This document shows, piece after piece, positions 50,224 to 60,370 of a stretch of 64,000 bases of DNA (positions within the stretch are counted from its first letter, which is position 1; each line of letters starts with the position of its first letter). The position numbers and the translations under genes are program-made. The stretch is from an uncultured Aquimarina sp. (GTDB lineage Bacteria > Bacteroidota > Bacteroidia > Flavobacteriales > Flavobacteriaceae). The stretch lies in assembly GCA_947496555.1 (NCBI GenBank), contig CANMDH010000029.1, positions 1 through 64,000 of the forward strand. Reading direction: 5' to 3'. The notes below the pieces were generated by a model, which did not search any database, had not been told where the DNA came from, and saw nothing but the letters and a program-made list of their open reading frames with translations.

Positions 50224-53200
50224 ATGGAAAATAACTTACTAAAGATTCTTTTTTTAGGAATCGTTTTGATGGTAAGTAACGCTTATGCACAGAGTGTTTC
50301 GGGAACGGTTACAGGTAACAATGGGATCCCGGTTCCAGGAGTGAATGTAATCGTCAAAGGTACAAATAATGGAGCTTCTACTGATTTTGATGGACAATAT
50401 ACAATTAACGATGCGCCATCGGATGCAATCTTAGTATTTAGTTACATAGGTTTTCAGACACAGGAAATCCAGGTTTCAGGACAAACAGTCATAAATGTTT
50501 CTTTACAATCAGATGCTCAGGCATTAGACGAAGTAGTAATTTTAGGATATGGTCAGGTCCAAAATAAGAAAACAGTTACCACAGCGGTTTCAACCATATC
50601 TGCAAACCAGATAGAGGAACTTCCAATTCAGAGGGCAGAGGCGGCCTTGCAGGGAACTGCCCCAGGTGTAGTGGTGGCACAAACCTCGGGATCACCGGGA
50701 TCACCACTTACAGTTAGAATACGTGGGGTAGGATCTCCTAATAGTTCACAGCCTCTTTATATCGTAGATGGTTTACAGGTTCCTAATTTAGAGTATCTGA
50801 ACCCAAACGATATAGGAAAAATTTCTATTCTTAAAGATGCGGCTTCTGCAGCCATATATGGATCCAGAGGAGGAAATGGGGTGGTATTGGTAGAAACCAT
50901 CAAAGGAAAACGAGGTAAGTCCAAACCCGATATCACTATTAAGGGCTTCTATGGGTTTCAAAGCTTAGGAAACAAGCCAGATCTTATGAATAAAGATCAA
51001 TATATTGATTATTACAATGCAGGGGTAGCTGCGGCAGGAGCAAATCTAGCCGAAGGATTCAGAGCGGTGTTTACTGATGCCGAACGAGCATTATTACCAG
51101 ATACTGATTGGTATGAAGTACTTTTTGATGATGCCCCTATACAAGATATCTATGTTTCCTTAAATGATGGTACAGAAAAAATTGCATATTCGGTATCGGG
51201 AGGATTCTTTGATCAAGAAGGTATCGTAGGAGGAGAAGGAAAATCAGAATTTAATCGAAGAAATATTAGGGGAAGTCTAAGTGCGGATATTGCAAAAAAC
51301 CTTACAATTGATCTTACAGCCGATTATCAAAGAGTACAGCGTTATTTCTTAAGTGAAAATAATGGAGGACCTGGTAATGCTTTGATGAATTTTATAACAG
51401 CACTTCCTCCAATTTATCCTGTTTTTGCAGAGGACGGAGAAATATTTAATCCTGGTAGGCAAAATCCCAATCCAACGTTTCAGGGAGTGCCTCTTAATGT
51501 TCTCGGTGCTGTGACGAATCCAATTTGGAGTATAGCGATCCAAAATAATGAGGCCGTACAGGACATATCTGTATTAGGAGGAGCTTTGAGCTGGGAGCCG
51601 ATTGAAAATTTAAACCTCAGAGCAACGTATTCTTCTTTCAATTTATCTGCTCTCAACAGAGGTTTTGTTCCTACAATATCCATTCCTTCACAAATATTTA
51701 ATAGTGGACCTTTTGGAAATTATTCTGAATTCACTACCGACTTTATAAGAAGGCAATGGGGAGGAACAGCAGAATATCTTTTTGGAAGTTTAGCCGAAAA
51801 AAATCATAATCTTAAGGTTTTAACCGGTTATGAAGTGGTTGAAAATGAATTGATAGCTGGGGATACCGTTACAGATGCCGGAGAATTTTTAACTAATGAT
51901 TTTGATGAGGTAAATTTCTCATTATCTACTGATATTACAGATGCTTTGGTCACTCCAGGATTTGTGCAAGAAGTGGGCTTGGTCTCTTACTTTGGTAAAT
52001 TAGATTATAACTTCAATGAGAAATATTTACTAAGTGCCACCATTAGAAATGATAGATCTTCCAACTTTGGAGAAAATAATAGATCGGGTTGGTTTCCTTC
52101 AGCTTCTGCTGGTTGGGTAATTTCTGAAGAGAATTTTTTACAAAGCTCTAATATCATAGATTTATTAAAATTAAGGGCCAGTTGGGGGATTAGTGGTAAT
52201 GATGCATCCCCAAGAGCCTTGGCATTTCAATCTTCTGTAAATACAGGAGCAGGGTACGGTGGCGAACAAGGAATCGTATTAACAGGATTGGCAAACCCAG
52301 ATCTTAAATGGGAGGAACTTGAACAGATTAATGTTGGTTTGGATCTAAATGCATTCGGAAATTCTTTAGCACTAACGGTAGAATATTATGAAAAAGAAAC
52401 TTCAGATATATTACTTGCTGGTAATACACCCTTAACATCGGGACTAAACCCTTCAGTAGTAAACGTTGGAAGTGTGAAAAACGAAGGTTTAGAAGTGTTA
52501 TTGTCATATCGAGACACGTATAAAAGTGGTTTTTCATGGAATGCCTCTGTAAATATTGGCTTCAATGATAATGAAGTAACTGGCTTGGGCATTGATGGCC
52601 AAGCTATCGGCGGTGGATTTACAGCGCCATTATTTGCAGATAATATTACATTAACTGCGGTAGGAGAACCTATTTCCAGTTTCTATGGCTTTCAGGTAGA
52701 AGGAATAGATGCTGAAGGAAATCTATTATTTGCCGATCTTGACGGTAGCGGAAATGATAAAACGATCCCTAATGCCGAAGATAAAACTTTCATAGGAGAT
52801 CCATTCCCTGATTATACGTACGGGATTAATTTTGGCGCAAGTTTTAAAGGTTTTGATATATCTGCTTTCTTATTTGGTACTCAAGGAAACGATATTTTTG
52901 ATGCTACTATTCGTTATGATGCTATTGGGTCTAATCGTCCGGTTGCTTATACCGAACCTGGAGCTCCAAGAAACCTAGCAGCTACCAGTATAACAAATGG
53001 AGAAAATCTCGTTTCTGATTTTCATGTAAAAGATGGTTCTTTCCTAAAAGTAAAAAATGTATCTCTTGGATACAGTCTTCCCGAAAGCGCCATCAGTGCT
53101 ATCGGAGCAGAAAAAGTTAGAGTGTACGTATCTGGACAAAACTTACTAACATTTACCGATTACAATGGTGTCGATCCAGAGATTGGAGAAAACTTTATAA

Positions 53201-53283
53201 ATAGCTCCCTCGATATTGGTATTGATAGAGGATTTTACCCACAACCAAGACAGTTTTTACTAGGTTTTGAATTTAACTTTTAA
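50224..53283 (+). CDS. SusC/RagA-type TonB-dependent glycan receptor
   Basis: 1019 residues from MENNLLKILFLGIVLMVSNAYAQ (signal peptide; a TTG start 26 codons upstream is possible). CarboxypepD-like domain (about 25-105, SGTVTGNNGIPVPGVNVIVKGTNNG). Plug with QGTAPGVVVAQTSGSPGSP and VRIRGVGSPNSSQPLYIVDG, then a SusC-type motif ISILKDAASAAIYGSRGGNGVVLV. Long barrel ending in Phe (GFEFNF). Imports oligosaccharides captured by the SusD partner. Confidence 0.93.
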   Translation: MENNLLKILFLGIVLMVSNAYAQSVSGTVTGNNGIPVPGVNVIVKGTNNGASTDFDGQYTINDAPSDAILVFSYIGFQTQEIQVSGQTVINVSLQSDAQALDEVVILGYGQVQNKKTVTTAVSTISANQIEELPIQRAEAALQGTAPGVVVAQTSGSPGSPLTVRIRGVGSPNSSQPLYIVDGLQVPNLEYLNPNDIGKISILKDAASAAIYGSRGGNGVVLVETIKGKRGKSKPDITIKGFYGFQSLGNKPDLMNKDQYIDYYNAGVAAAGANLAEGFRAVFTDAERALLPDTDWYEVLFDDAPIQDIYVSLNDGTEKIAYSVSGGFFDQEGIVGGEGKSEFNRRNIRGSLSADIAKNLTIDLTADYQRVQRYFLSENNGGPGNALMNFITALPPIYPVFAEDGEIFNPGRQNPNPTFQGVPLNVLGAVTNPIWSIAIQNNEAVQDISVLGGALSWEPIENLNLRATYSSFNLSALNRGFVPTISIPSQIFNSGPFGNYSEFTTDFIRRQWGGTAEYLFGSLAEKNHNLKVLTGYEVVENELIAGDTVTDAGEFLTNDFDEVNFSLSTDITDALVTPGFVQEVGLVSYFGKLDYNFNEKYLLSATIRNDRSSNFGENNRSGWFPSASAGWVISEENFLQSSNIIDLLKLRASWGISGNDASPRALAFQSSVNTGAGYGGEQGIVLTGLANPDLKWEELEQINVGLDLNAFGNSLALTVEYYEKETSDILLAGNTPLTSGLNPSVVNVGSVKNEGLEVLLSYRDTYKSGFSWNASVNIGFNDNEVTGLGIDGQAIGGGFTAPLFADNITLTAVGEPISSFYGFQVEGIDAEGNLLFADLDGSGNDKTIPNAEDKTFIGDPFPDYTYGINFGASFKGFDISAFLFGTQGNDIFDATIRYDAIGSNRPVAYTEPGAPRNLAATSITNGENLVSDFHVKDGSFLKVKNVSLGYSLPESAISAIGAEKVRVYVSGQNLLTFTDYNGVDPEIGENFINSSLDIGIDRGFYPQPRQFLLGFEFNF

Positions 53284-53290
53284 AAAAGCA

Positions 53291-54838
53291 ATGAAAATGA
53301 AAACGTTTAATAAAACAATCAATATAAAGGTAGTTATAATTGCTACTGCCTGTCTGATAACATTCGAATCTTGTAATACAGATGATATTTTAGAGAAAGA
53401 ACCTGTAACCGAGATCACTGCCGAAAATGCATTTAATACCGAAGAAGATGTCTTAGCGTCACTTACAGCTGTTTATGATCCCTTGCAATGGCAATTCGTA
53501 AATGGGTCACATACATTCCCGCAGATGTTTCAGAGTATACGATCGGATGATGAACACTCTCAACAAGCAGCTTTTTGGGCCATAGGAGCCAATTTTGACC
53601 AGTTTAATACAATTTTACCCAATAATGGTAGTGTTGCGGGTGTATGGAGTAAGTGGTATCAAGGGATTTCAAGAGCAAATTTTACAATAGAATTGGCAAA
53701 TGAATTTCAGAATTTTAAAACAGAAGGACTACAAGAAAGAATAATAGGAGAAGCCAAGTTTTTAAGAGGTTTATACTATTTTGAATTAGTTAGACTTTTT
53801 GGTGGAGTGCCTATTTTTACTGAAGCTATTACCAGTACTGAAGATGAGTTGTTTAAACCCAGAGCAACAGTAGAGCAAGTATATGAGCAGATAGAAAAAG
53901 ATCTTGAAGAAGCTGTACAATTACTTCCACAAAAAGGAGAAACAGAACCTTGGAGAGCTACGGTAGGTGCTGCATTGGGAATATTGGCAAAAGCACACTT
54001 GTATCAAAAAGAATATCCAGAGGTTGTTACCTATACCCATCAAATAATGACACTGGGATATTCCCTTGAAGAGAATTTTGGCGATAATTTTAAATTAAAT
54101 AATGAATTTGGAAAGGAATCTCTTTTTGAAATTAATTATGTTGATGGTTTAGTAGGCGGAGGCTTTGAAACTCCAACACCTATACAAGAAGGTTCTGGAT
54201 CATGGAAATTCATGTTCATGTTTATAGATAGTTATGAGTCTTTTGGTAATATGCTTCCACGCAGGTCTTTGGTAGAATTTTTTGACGACAGTGATACCAG
54301 AAAAGAGGCAACGTTTATTTTACCAGGTTCTAGGACATTCTCACCGGGATTGGCCGAAAGAGGATGGGATCCGGCTCCTGCTAGTTTTCCTTTTGCTATC
54401 GGGAATGATGCAATGAGTCGAAAGTACTTTCTAACTTTTGAAGAAGTACAAGGGCTATTATCTCCTTTTCAATCTCCATTAAACGAAAAAGTACTTAGAT
54501 ATGCAGATGTATTATTAATGCATGCAGAAGCTTCGCTTTTAGGTGGCGGCGGTGATGGAGCATCTTCTTTCCAACAGGTAATTGATAGAGCCTATGGCCC
54601 TGGCAATCCTGCAGCACCAGCGTATGATTTTCAAGGAGTAAAAGATGAAAGAAGAAGAGAATTAGCCACAGAGGGCTGGAATAGATTTACCGATTTGGTA
54701 CGATGGGGAGATGCTAAAGAAGTGATTGATGCGGTAGGGAAAAACTTTACCGTTGGCCGAGATGAATTACTACCAATCCCTTCAGTAGAGATAGCGCTAT
54801 ATCCTCCAGGAATGCTTGATCAAAACCCAGGTTATTAA
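53291..54838 (+). CDS. SusD/RagB-type glycan-binding lipoprotein
   Basis: 515 residues. Lipidation at about Cys28 (FESCNTDD), acidic just after the Cys, as for surface-exported Bacteroidetes lipoproteins. SusD features: ENAFNTEEDVLASLTAVYD, the TPR-like AKFLRGLYYFELVRLFGGVP and the C-terminal DERRRELATEGWNRFTDLVRWGDA. Forms the lid of the SusC transporter. Starts eight bases after the susC stop. Confidence 0.93.
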   Translation: MKMKTFNKTINIKVVIIATACLITFESCNTDDILEKEPVTEITAENAFNTEEDVLASLTAVYDPLQWQFVNGSHTFPQMFQSIRSDDEHSQQAAFWAIGANFDQFNTILPNNGSVAGVWSKWYQGISRANFTIELANEFQNFKTEGLQERIIGEAKFLRGLYYFELVRLFGGVPIFTEAITSTEDELFKPRATVEQVYEQIEKDLEEAVQLLPQKGETEPWRATVGAALGILAKAHLYQKEYPEVVTYTHQIMTLGYSLEENFGDNFKLNNEFGKESLFEINYVDGLVGGGFETPTPIQEGSGSWKFMFMFIDSYESFGNMLPRRSLVEFFDDSDTRKEATFILPGSRTFSPGLAERGWDPAPASFPFAIGNDAMSRKYFLTFEEVQGLLSPFQSPLNEKVLRYADVLLMHAEASLLGGGGDGASSFQQVIDRAYGPGNPAAPAYDFQGVKDERRRELATEGWNRFTDLVRWGDAKEVIDAVGKNFTVGRDELLPIPSVEIALYPPGMLDQNPGY

Positions 54839-54860
54839 TAGAAAATTTAAACGAATTAAA

Positions 54861-56279
54861 ATGAAAAATATAGTTCAATTAAAATCATTTTTTAAGTACG
54901 GAATCTTTGCTCTGGGACTGATATTGGTTGCCTCTTGCGAAGATGATGAACCCGAATTCAATTTTGCAATACTGCCCTCGTACCACGACGGGATTCAAAA
55001 TCTCGATGAAACGGGTGTTGATTGTGGTGGTGGAAGCGGAGTTGCATGCCCAAACTGTAGTGACGGTGTACAAAATGGAAATGAAACAGGAGTAGATTGT
55101 GGAGGTCCTGATTGTAGTGAATGTCCTGAGGCGACTCCAAGATTTGATGCTCTGCAAGGGTTGGGATTACCATACTTTCACACGTTTGAGTTAGCAGAAT
55201 CTGGTGTAGAGTTATTTGAAGCCGATAATAATAGTGTTACACTAGATTTTGGAGTTCCTGATCCTAATGGTTCTGATCAGATTGTTGGAAGATACACCCG
55301 ACCAGAAGGAAATGTTGCTGATGGTTTCTCAGATTTTAAATTTGCTACATTCGGTTCAACCATAGATTTTTCGGCATATAATAAATTTACTTTAGATGTA
55401 TTTATGCCTTCTAGTAATACCTATGATGATAATCTGGTTCCACTAGTAGAGATAATTTTGTTAGACTCTACCAATCCTGCTTTTTGGGAAACTTGGACAG
55501 TACTTAGTAAGGTAGTTGATCCTGCAGATTTTGATTCTTGGGTCACCATTGGTCTTAATGGAGGGGACGCATTGGCTGCGGCTACGATATATGATACTAT
55601 AGCGATTAGAATAGGAGGTTCTAACCATCAGAACCCGGCGGTCTTTTATATTAGAGATTTTGTTCCTACCACTAGTCTGGTATTGCCCGGTACACCAAGA
55701 GCAGATGATTTAGCATCTAGTACACTACCAAGGTATTTCACATTTGAAGCAGGAGATGCATCTTCTGGCTTAAATCTAGAGCCTAGAACAACCAATGCTG
55801 ATGGAAGTGCCTATGGACAAGGTGTGGATGTGACCTATGGTGTCGCAGATCCGGCAGGAAGTAATCAGGGAGTAGCAAGGGTATATAGACCAGACGATGG
55901 TCGATTTGGAGGCTTTGAAGATTTTAAGTTTCAACCTCAAACTGATGTAATTGATTTTTCAGAATATTTTAAATTTAAAATTGATGTATACATTCCATCA
56001 GGTCAAGATTTCTCTGGAGCATTAACTCCTATGGTCGAATTGGTTTTACACGATGACAATGAAAATTTCTTTAATCGTTGGACGGTTATTTCCCAAACAG
56101 TAACAGAATTTGATACTTGGGTAACTTTAGAATTTAACGGCACCTCGGCCGCAGCTGCGGGCTCTGGTACATTATTGCCAGATAACGATACATATACTGT
56201 ATTTACACTACGTTTTGGTGGCAGCGGGCATACGGTTGCTGGTGAGTTTTATGTAAAAGATTTTGTACCTTTTCTGTAA
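54861..56279 (+). CDS. surface glycan-binding lipoprotein (SusE/F position) with two jelly-roll-like repeats
   Basis: 472 residues. Lipobox VASCEDDEPE with an acidic surface-export-like tail. Two cysteine motifs DGIQNLDETGVDCGG and DGVQNGNETGVDCGG (about 45-85). Then two homologous domains of about 150 residues each (PYFHTFELAESG...FYIRDFVP and RYFTFEAGDASSG...FYVKDFVPF), each carrying FSDFKF/FEDFKF and WVTIGLNG/WVTLEFNG strands, likely carbohydrate-binding. No catalytic motif recognised. Lies between susD and the GH16 gene. Confidence 0.75.
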   Translation: MKNIVQLKSFFKYGIFALGLILVASCEDDEPEFNFAILPSYHDGIQNLDETGVDCGGGSGVACPNCSDGVQNGNETGVDCGGPDCSECPEATPRFDALQGLGLPYFHTFELAESGVELFEADNNSVTLDFGVPDPNGSDQIVGRYTRPEGNVADGFSDFKFATFGSTIDFSAYNKFTLDVFMPSSNTYDDNLVPLVEIILLDSTNPAFWETWTVLSKVVDPADFDSWVTIGLNGGDALAAATIYDTIAIRIGGSNHQNPAVFYIRDFVPTTSLVLPGTPRADDLASSTLPRYFTFEAGDASSGLNLEPRTTNADGSAYGQGVDVTYGVADPAGSNQGVARVYRPDDGRFGGFEDFKFQPQTDVIDFSEYFKFKIDVYIPSGQDFSGALTPMVELVLHDDNENFFNRWTVISQTVTEFDTWVTLEFNGTSAAAAGSGTLLPDNDTYTVFTLRFGGSGHTVAGEFYVKDFVPFL

Positions 56280-56335
56280 AGAATTATTAAGAGTAATACT
56301 GGGAGGAGAACATCTCCTCCCTTAATTATAGATAA

Positions 56336-57304
56336 ATGAATAAAACAAAAATATATCGCCTTCTCTTTATTGTCTTTAGCATACTCTTGGTAAGATGTTC
56401 ATCTAATGATGATGGTCCGGGAGAACCGACTCAGGCAACTTGTAGCGATGGAATTCAGAATGGAAATGAAACAGATATTGATTGTGGAGGGGATTCTTGT
56501 GAGAAATGCCCTAGTGGAGTAACTATTCCGTCGTCTGGATTTGATGCCCCCACTTCGTACAATGGGTATACAAGGGTATTCAGTGATGAATTTAATACCG
56601 ATAATTTATCTTTAGATAAGTGGTCATTTCATTTAGGAGATGGTTGCCCTGGGTTATGCTTTTGGGGTAATAGTGAACTTCAATATTATACGAACAACGA
56701 AAAGAATTTATTTTTCGAAGAAGGAAATTTAATTATTGCAGCCAGAAGCGAGAACTTGGGTGGCTTAGATTATACTTCTTCAAGAATCCATACAGATAAT
56801 AAATTCGAGTTTCAATACGGTAGAGTGGATATAAGAGCAAGTATGCCTTCTGCAACTGGGTCTTGGGTTGCATTATGGCTGTTAAATCATAATTATACGA
56901 TTGCTGATCCAGGGGCATGGTGGCCTAATGGTGGAGAAATAGATGTTATGGAATATCTGGGAGAAGATCCGACAGAGATTTTCGGGACTGCACATTATGG
57001 TAGTGATTTTAATAGCCGCAGGTTTAACTCTAAAAAGCATGCCGCCCCAAATGAAAATTATGACGAGATTTATTATGTGTTTTCTATAATTTGGGAAGAA
57101 GATAAAATTACCTGGTTGGTAAATGATGTCGAATATCATTCGATTACTCCATCTCAAACGGCTGGTCAACCATATCCTTTTAATGATGAATTTTATTTGT
57201 TGATGAACCTTTCGGTGGGAGGCAATCTACCAGTTAACCCCTTGGTGTCTGATTATCCTGCTTTTTTAATAATAGACTATATCAGGGTGTATCAGAAAAA
57301 TTAA
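56336..57304 (+). CDS. GH16 endo-glucanase (laminarinase-like) lipoprotein
   Basis: 322 residues. Lipobox VRCSSNDDG. One cysteine motif DGIQNGNETDIDCGG like those in the neighbour. GH16 catalytic domain from about residue 75 with the active-site motif GEIDVMEYLG (E-x-D-x-x-E; nucleophile, helper Asp, acid/base) and SGFDAP..FSDEFN, WVALWLLN, YHVFSIIWE-like features (YYVFSIIWEEDKITWLVNDVEYHS). Cleaves beta-1,3- or mixed-linked glucans in most characterised members; galactanases share the fold. Confidence 0.88.
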   Translation: MNKTKIYRLLFIVFSILLVRCSSNDDGPGEPTQATCSDGIQNGNETDIDCGGDSCEKCPSGVTIPSSGFDAPTSYNGYTRVFSDEFNTDNLSLDKWSFHLGDGCPGLCFWGNSELQYYTNNEKNLFFEEGNLIIAARSENLGGLDYTSSRIHTDNKFEFQYGRVDIRASMPSATGSWVALWLLNHNYTIADPGAWWPNGGEIDVMEYLGEDPTEIFGTAHYGSDFNSRRFNSKKHAAPNENYDEIYYVFSIIWEEDKITWLVNDVEYHSITPSQTAGQPYPFNDEFYLLMNLSVGGNLPVNPLVSDYPAFLIIDYIRVYQKN

Positions 57305-57356
57305 TAATAACCATACCCCAAAACATATTTGAATAACAGCTAGTTTTTGATGTTTT

Positions 57357-57403
57357 AGAAAGGGAGTTTTTCTTTATCGTTCTCTAGAGATAACTCCTTT
57401 TCT
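57357..57403 (+). terminator. possible weak terminator after the GH16 gene
   Basis: AGAAAGGGAGTT pairs with AACTCCTTTTCT (12 bp, one G-U) around a 23-base loop. The T run after it is poor, so it may be leaky and let the glycan genes read into the sugar operon. Confidence 0.45.
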
Positions 57404-57446
57404 AATCTTAATTATGGGCTTTAAGAATAAATTTTATAACTAATTA

Positions 57447-57471
57447 CGAAAACTATATAGATAGTTTTTCG
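57447..57471 (+). promoter_or_regulatory. inverted-repeat operator upstream of xylB
   Basis: CGAAAACTAT, ATAG, ATAGTTTTTCG: 10-base arms matching except for one extra base. It lies 70 bases before the xylB ATG. No matching regulator gene is in the window. Confidence 0.5.
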
Positions 57472-57541
57472 ATGATTTTTTAGATAGAAGTTTTGTTTTC
57501 GCTTAATAAATCGAACTTTTATCATGAGCAAAATTTGCATA

Positions 57542-59029
57542 ATGTATTATATTGGATTTGACATAGGGAGTTCTTCGATAAAGGCAGCTTTGGTGGATGC
57601 CGAAACTGGTAAATCTATAGCCTCGGTTAATGAACCGGAAGAAGAAATGGATATTATCTCAATTCATAAGGAGTGGGCAGAGCAAAACCCAGAATTTTGG
57701 TGGAAAAATGTTTGTAAGGCTTCAAAACGTATACTAAAAGAAAATACAATTAGTCCGAATCAAATAAAAGGGATCGGAATTTCTTACCAAATGCACGGGT
57801 TGGTATTGCTAAATGAAAAAGGAGAACTAATCAGAAATTCTATTATATGGTGTGATAGCCGAGCAGTAGAAATAGGCAATAATGCTTTTAATGAAATTGG
57901 GCAAGAAAAATGTATGAGCACATTACTAAATTCTCCGGCAAATTTCACCGCTTCAAAACTTAAATGGATACGAGATAATGAACCTGAAAACTATAAAAGG
58001 ATTCATAAATTCTTATTACCGGGTGACTATATAGCATATAGATTCTCTGGAGTTGTAAATACTACGAAATCTGGCCTTTCCGAAGGAACACTTTGGGACT
58101 TTAAAGAAGATGAATCCGCAAAATGGCTTCTCGAGTATTACGATATAAATCCGAATCTTATACCTAAAATAGTTCCTACATTTTCAAAACAAAGTAAATT
58201 GTCATCTCAAGGAGCAAATGAAAGTGGTCTCACAGCAGGAATTCCTATACTTTACAGGGCTGGAGATCAACCTAACAATGCATTATCTCTTAATGTATTT
58301 AATGAAGGAGAAGTTGCCGCAACTGGGGGGACATCAGGAGTTATTTATGCAGTAACAGATAGTACCCTTACAACTGAAGGTGTTAAGCTCAATAATTTTG
58401 CACATGTAAATCATTCTGAAGACAAACCTAGAATAGGTAAACTTTTATGTATCAACGGAGCAGGAATTCAGTACAGGTGGTTAAAGAACAATCTCAATCT
58501 GGAAACAAACTCCTATCAAACCATGAATTCGCATGCTTCAAAAGTTTCTGTTGGATCAAACGGTTTACAACTAATCCCTTTTGGAAATGGAGCAGAACGT
58601 ATGTTTGATAACAAAACGGTAGGTACTCATATCTGTAATTTGAATCTTAATAAGCACACCCGATCACACATATTCAGAGCTGCTCTCGAAGGGATCGCAT
58701 TTTCTTTTGTCTACGGAATGGAAATTCTGAAAAAAGACAATACAGAGATAAAAGTAATACGAGCGGGTAATGATAACCTTTTTCGTTCTGAGATTTTTTC
58801 AAATACGGTAGCAACATTAATCAATCAAGAGATAGAAATTTATAATACAACTGGAGCTATTGGCGCTGCTAGAGCGGCTGGTTTGAGCGATGGTACTTTT
58901 AAAGATTTTGGCACAATGATTACCAAAAATGATCATGTTATGACATATCATCCTCTTCAGAATCAAGAGGACTACAGAGAAGCGTATAAAAATTGGAAAA
59001 GAGAATTAAATAGAATTTTAAAAAAATAA
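57542..59029 (+). CDS. xylB: xylulokinase (FGGY family)
   Basis: Phosphorylates xylulose to xylulose 5-phosphate. 495 residues from [19 protein letters not shown] (an ATG six codons upstream is less typical). FGGY features: [56 protein letters not shown], the ATP-site [14 protein letters not shown] and [16 protein letters not shown]. First gene of a tight sugar operon; xylA follows after four bases. Confidence 0.92.
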   Translation: MYYIGFDIGSSSIKAALVDAETGKSIASVNEPEEEMDIISIHKEWAEQNPEFWWKNVCKASKRILKENTISPNQIKGIGISYQMHGLVLLNEKGELIRNSIIWCDSRAVEIGNNAFNEIGQEKCMSTLLNSPANFTASKLKWIRDNEPENYKRIHKFLLPGDYIAYRFSGVVNTTKSGLSEGTLWDFKEDESAKWLLEYYDINPNLIPKIVPTFSKQSKLSSQGANESGLTAGIPILYRAGDQPNNALSLNVFNEGEVAATGGTSGVIYAVTDSTLTTEGVKLNNFAHVNHSEDKPRIGKLLCINGAGIQYRWLKNNLNLETNSYQTMNSHASKVSVGSNGLQLIPFGNGAERMFDNKTVGTHICNLNLNKHTRSHIFRAALEGIAFSFVYGMEILKKDNTEIKVIRAGNDNLFRSEIFSNTVATLINQEIEIYNTTGAIGAARAAGLSDGTFKDFGTMITKNDHVMTYHPLQNQEDYREAYKNWKRELNRILKK

Positions 59030-59033
59030 ATAC

Positions 59034-60359
59034 ATGGCCTTGATAGGAACTAAAGAATATTTTAAGGGTATAAATGATATAGAATTTGAAGGAGCCGCTT
59101 CCGATAACCCGTTAGCATTTAAGTATTATGATCCCAATAAATTGATTGCTGGTAAAACCATGAGAGAGCATTTTAGGTTTGCTATTGCATATTGGCATAC
59201 CTTCTGTGGAACGGGAGCAGATCCTTTTGGTCCGGGAACATTAAGTTATGCTTGGGATCAACCAAAAGATGTCATTACTGCTGCAAAGAAAAAGGCAGAT
59301 GCCGCCTTCGAATTTATCTCTAAAATGGGATTTGATTATTTCTGTTTTCATGATTATGACCTGGTAAGAGAAGGTAACACATTTTCAGAATCAGAAAAAA
59401 GATTGTCTACGATTGTCGATTATATCAAAGAAAAGCAAAAAGCTTCTGGAATAAAACTTCTATGGGGAACTGCAAATTGTTTCTCGAATCCAAGATATAT
59501 GAATGGCGCCGCTACCAATCCGGATTTTAACGTGTTGGCTAGAGCAGGAGGACAAGTAAAACTAGCTCTTGATGCCACCATAGCTCTTAATGGAGAAAAT
59601 TATGTTTTTTGGGGAGGAAGAGAAGGATATATGTCACTTCTCAATACCGATATGAAACGAGAACTGGATCATATGGCAAAATTTCTAACCGCAGCGCGTG
59701 ATTATGCAAGGAAACAAGGATTTAAAGGAACATTCTTTATCGAGCCAAAACCTATGGAGCCTATGAAACATCAATATGATTTTGACACAGCCACGTCGAT
59801 AGCATTCTTAAAAGAGTATGGGTTGGATAAAGATTTTAAAATTAATATCGAAGTCAATCATGCTACGCTGGCGCAACATACATTTCAGCATGAGTTACAA
59901 GTTGCAGCCGATGCAGGAATGTTAGGAAGTATAGATGCCAACCGGGGTGATTATCAGAATGGATGGGATACAGATCAGTTTCCCAACAATATTTCTGAGA
60001 TTACAGAAGCCTTGCTTGTGTTTTTAAAAGCTGGTGGCTTGCAAGGAGGGGGCGTTAATTTTGACGCCAAAGTAAGAAGAAATTCTACCGATATGGAAGA
60101 TGTATTCTTGGCACATATTGGAGGAGCAGATGTATTTGCACGAGCTTTGGTAATTGCAGATAAAATTATTTCCTCCTCTCCTTATGAAAAACTAAGAGAG
60201 AATAGATATAGCTCATTTGATTCTGGTAATGGAAAAGCTTTCGAGGATGGAAAACTAGCTCTTGAAAACCTGTATGATATTGCTCTGGAAAATGGAGAGT
60301 TGAAGTTACAAAGTGGGAAGCAAGAGTTATTCGAAAACATTATCAATCAATACATATAG
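59034..60359 (+). CDS. xylA: xylose isomerase
   Basis: Converts xylose to xylulose. 441 residues with the class II xylose isomerase motifs: [30 protein letters not shown] (catalytic His/Asp), [42 protein letters not shown] and [20 protein letters not shown]. All the metal ligand regions are present. Can also isomerise glucose weakly. Confidence 0.97.
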   Translation: MALIGTKEYFKGINDIEFEGAASDNPLAFKYYDPNKLIAGKTMREHFRFAIAYWHTFCGTGADPFGPGTLSYAWDQPKDVITAAKKKADAAFEFISKMGFDYFCFHDYDLVREGNTFSESEKRLSTIVDYIKEKQKASGIKLLWGTANCFSNPRYMNGAATNPDFNVLARAGGQVKLALDATIALNGENYVFWGGREGYMSLLNTDMKRELDHMAKFLTAARDYARKQGFKGTFFIEPKPMEPMKHQYDFDTATSIAFLKEYGLDKDFKINIEVNHATLAQHTFQHELQVAADAGMLGSIDANRGDYQNGWDTDQFPNNISEITEALLVFLKAGGLQGGGVNFDAKVRRNSTDMEDVFLAHIGGADVFARALVIADKIISSSPYEKLRENRYSSFDSGNGKAFEDGKLALENLYDIALENGELKLQSGKQELFENIINQYI

Positions 60360-60370
60360 ATCAAAAAAAA

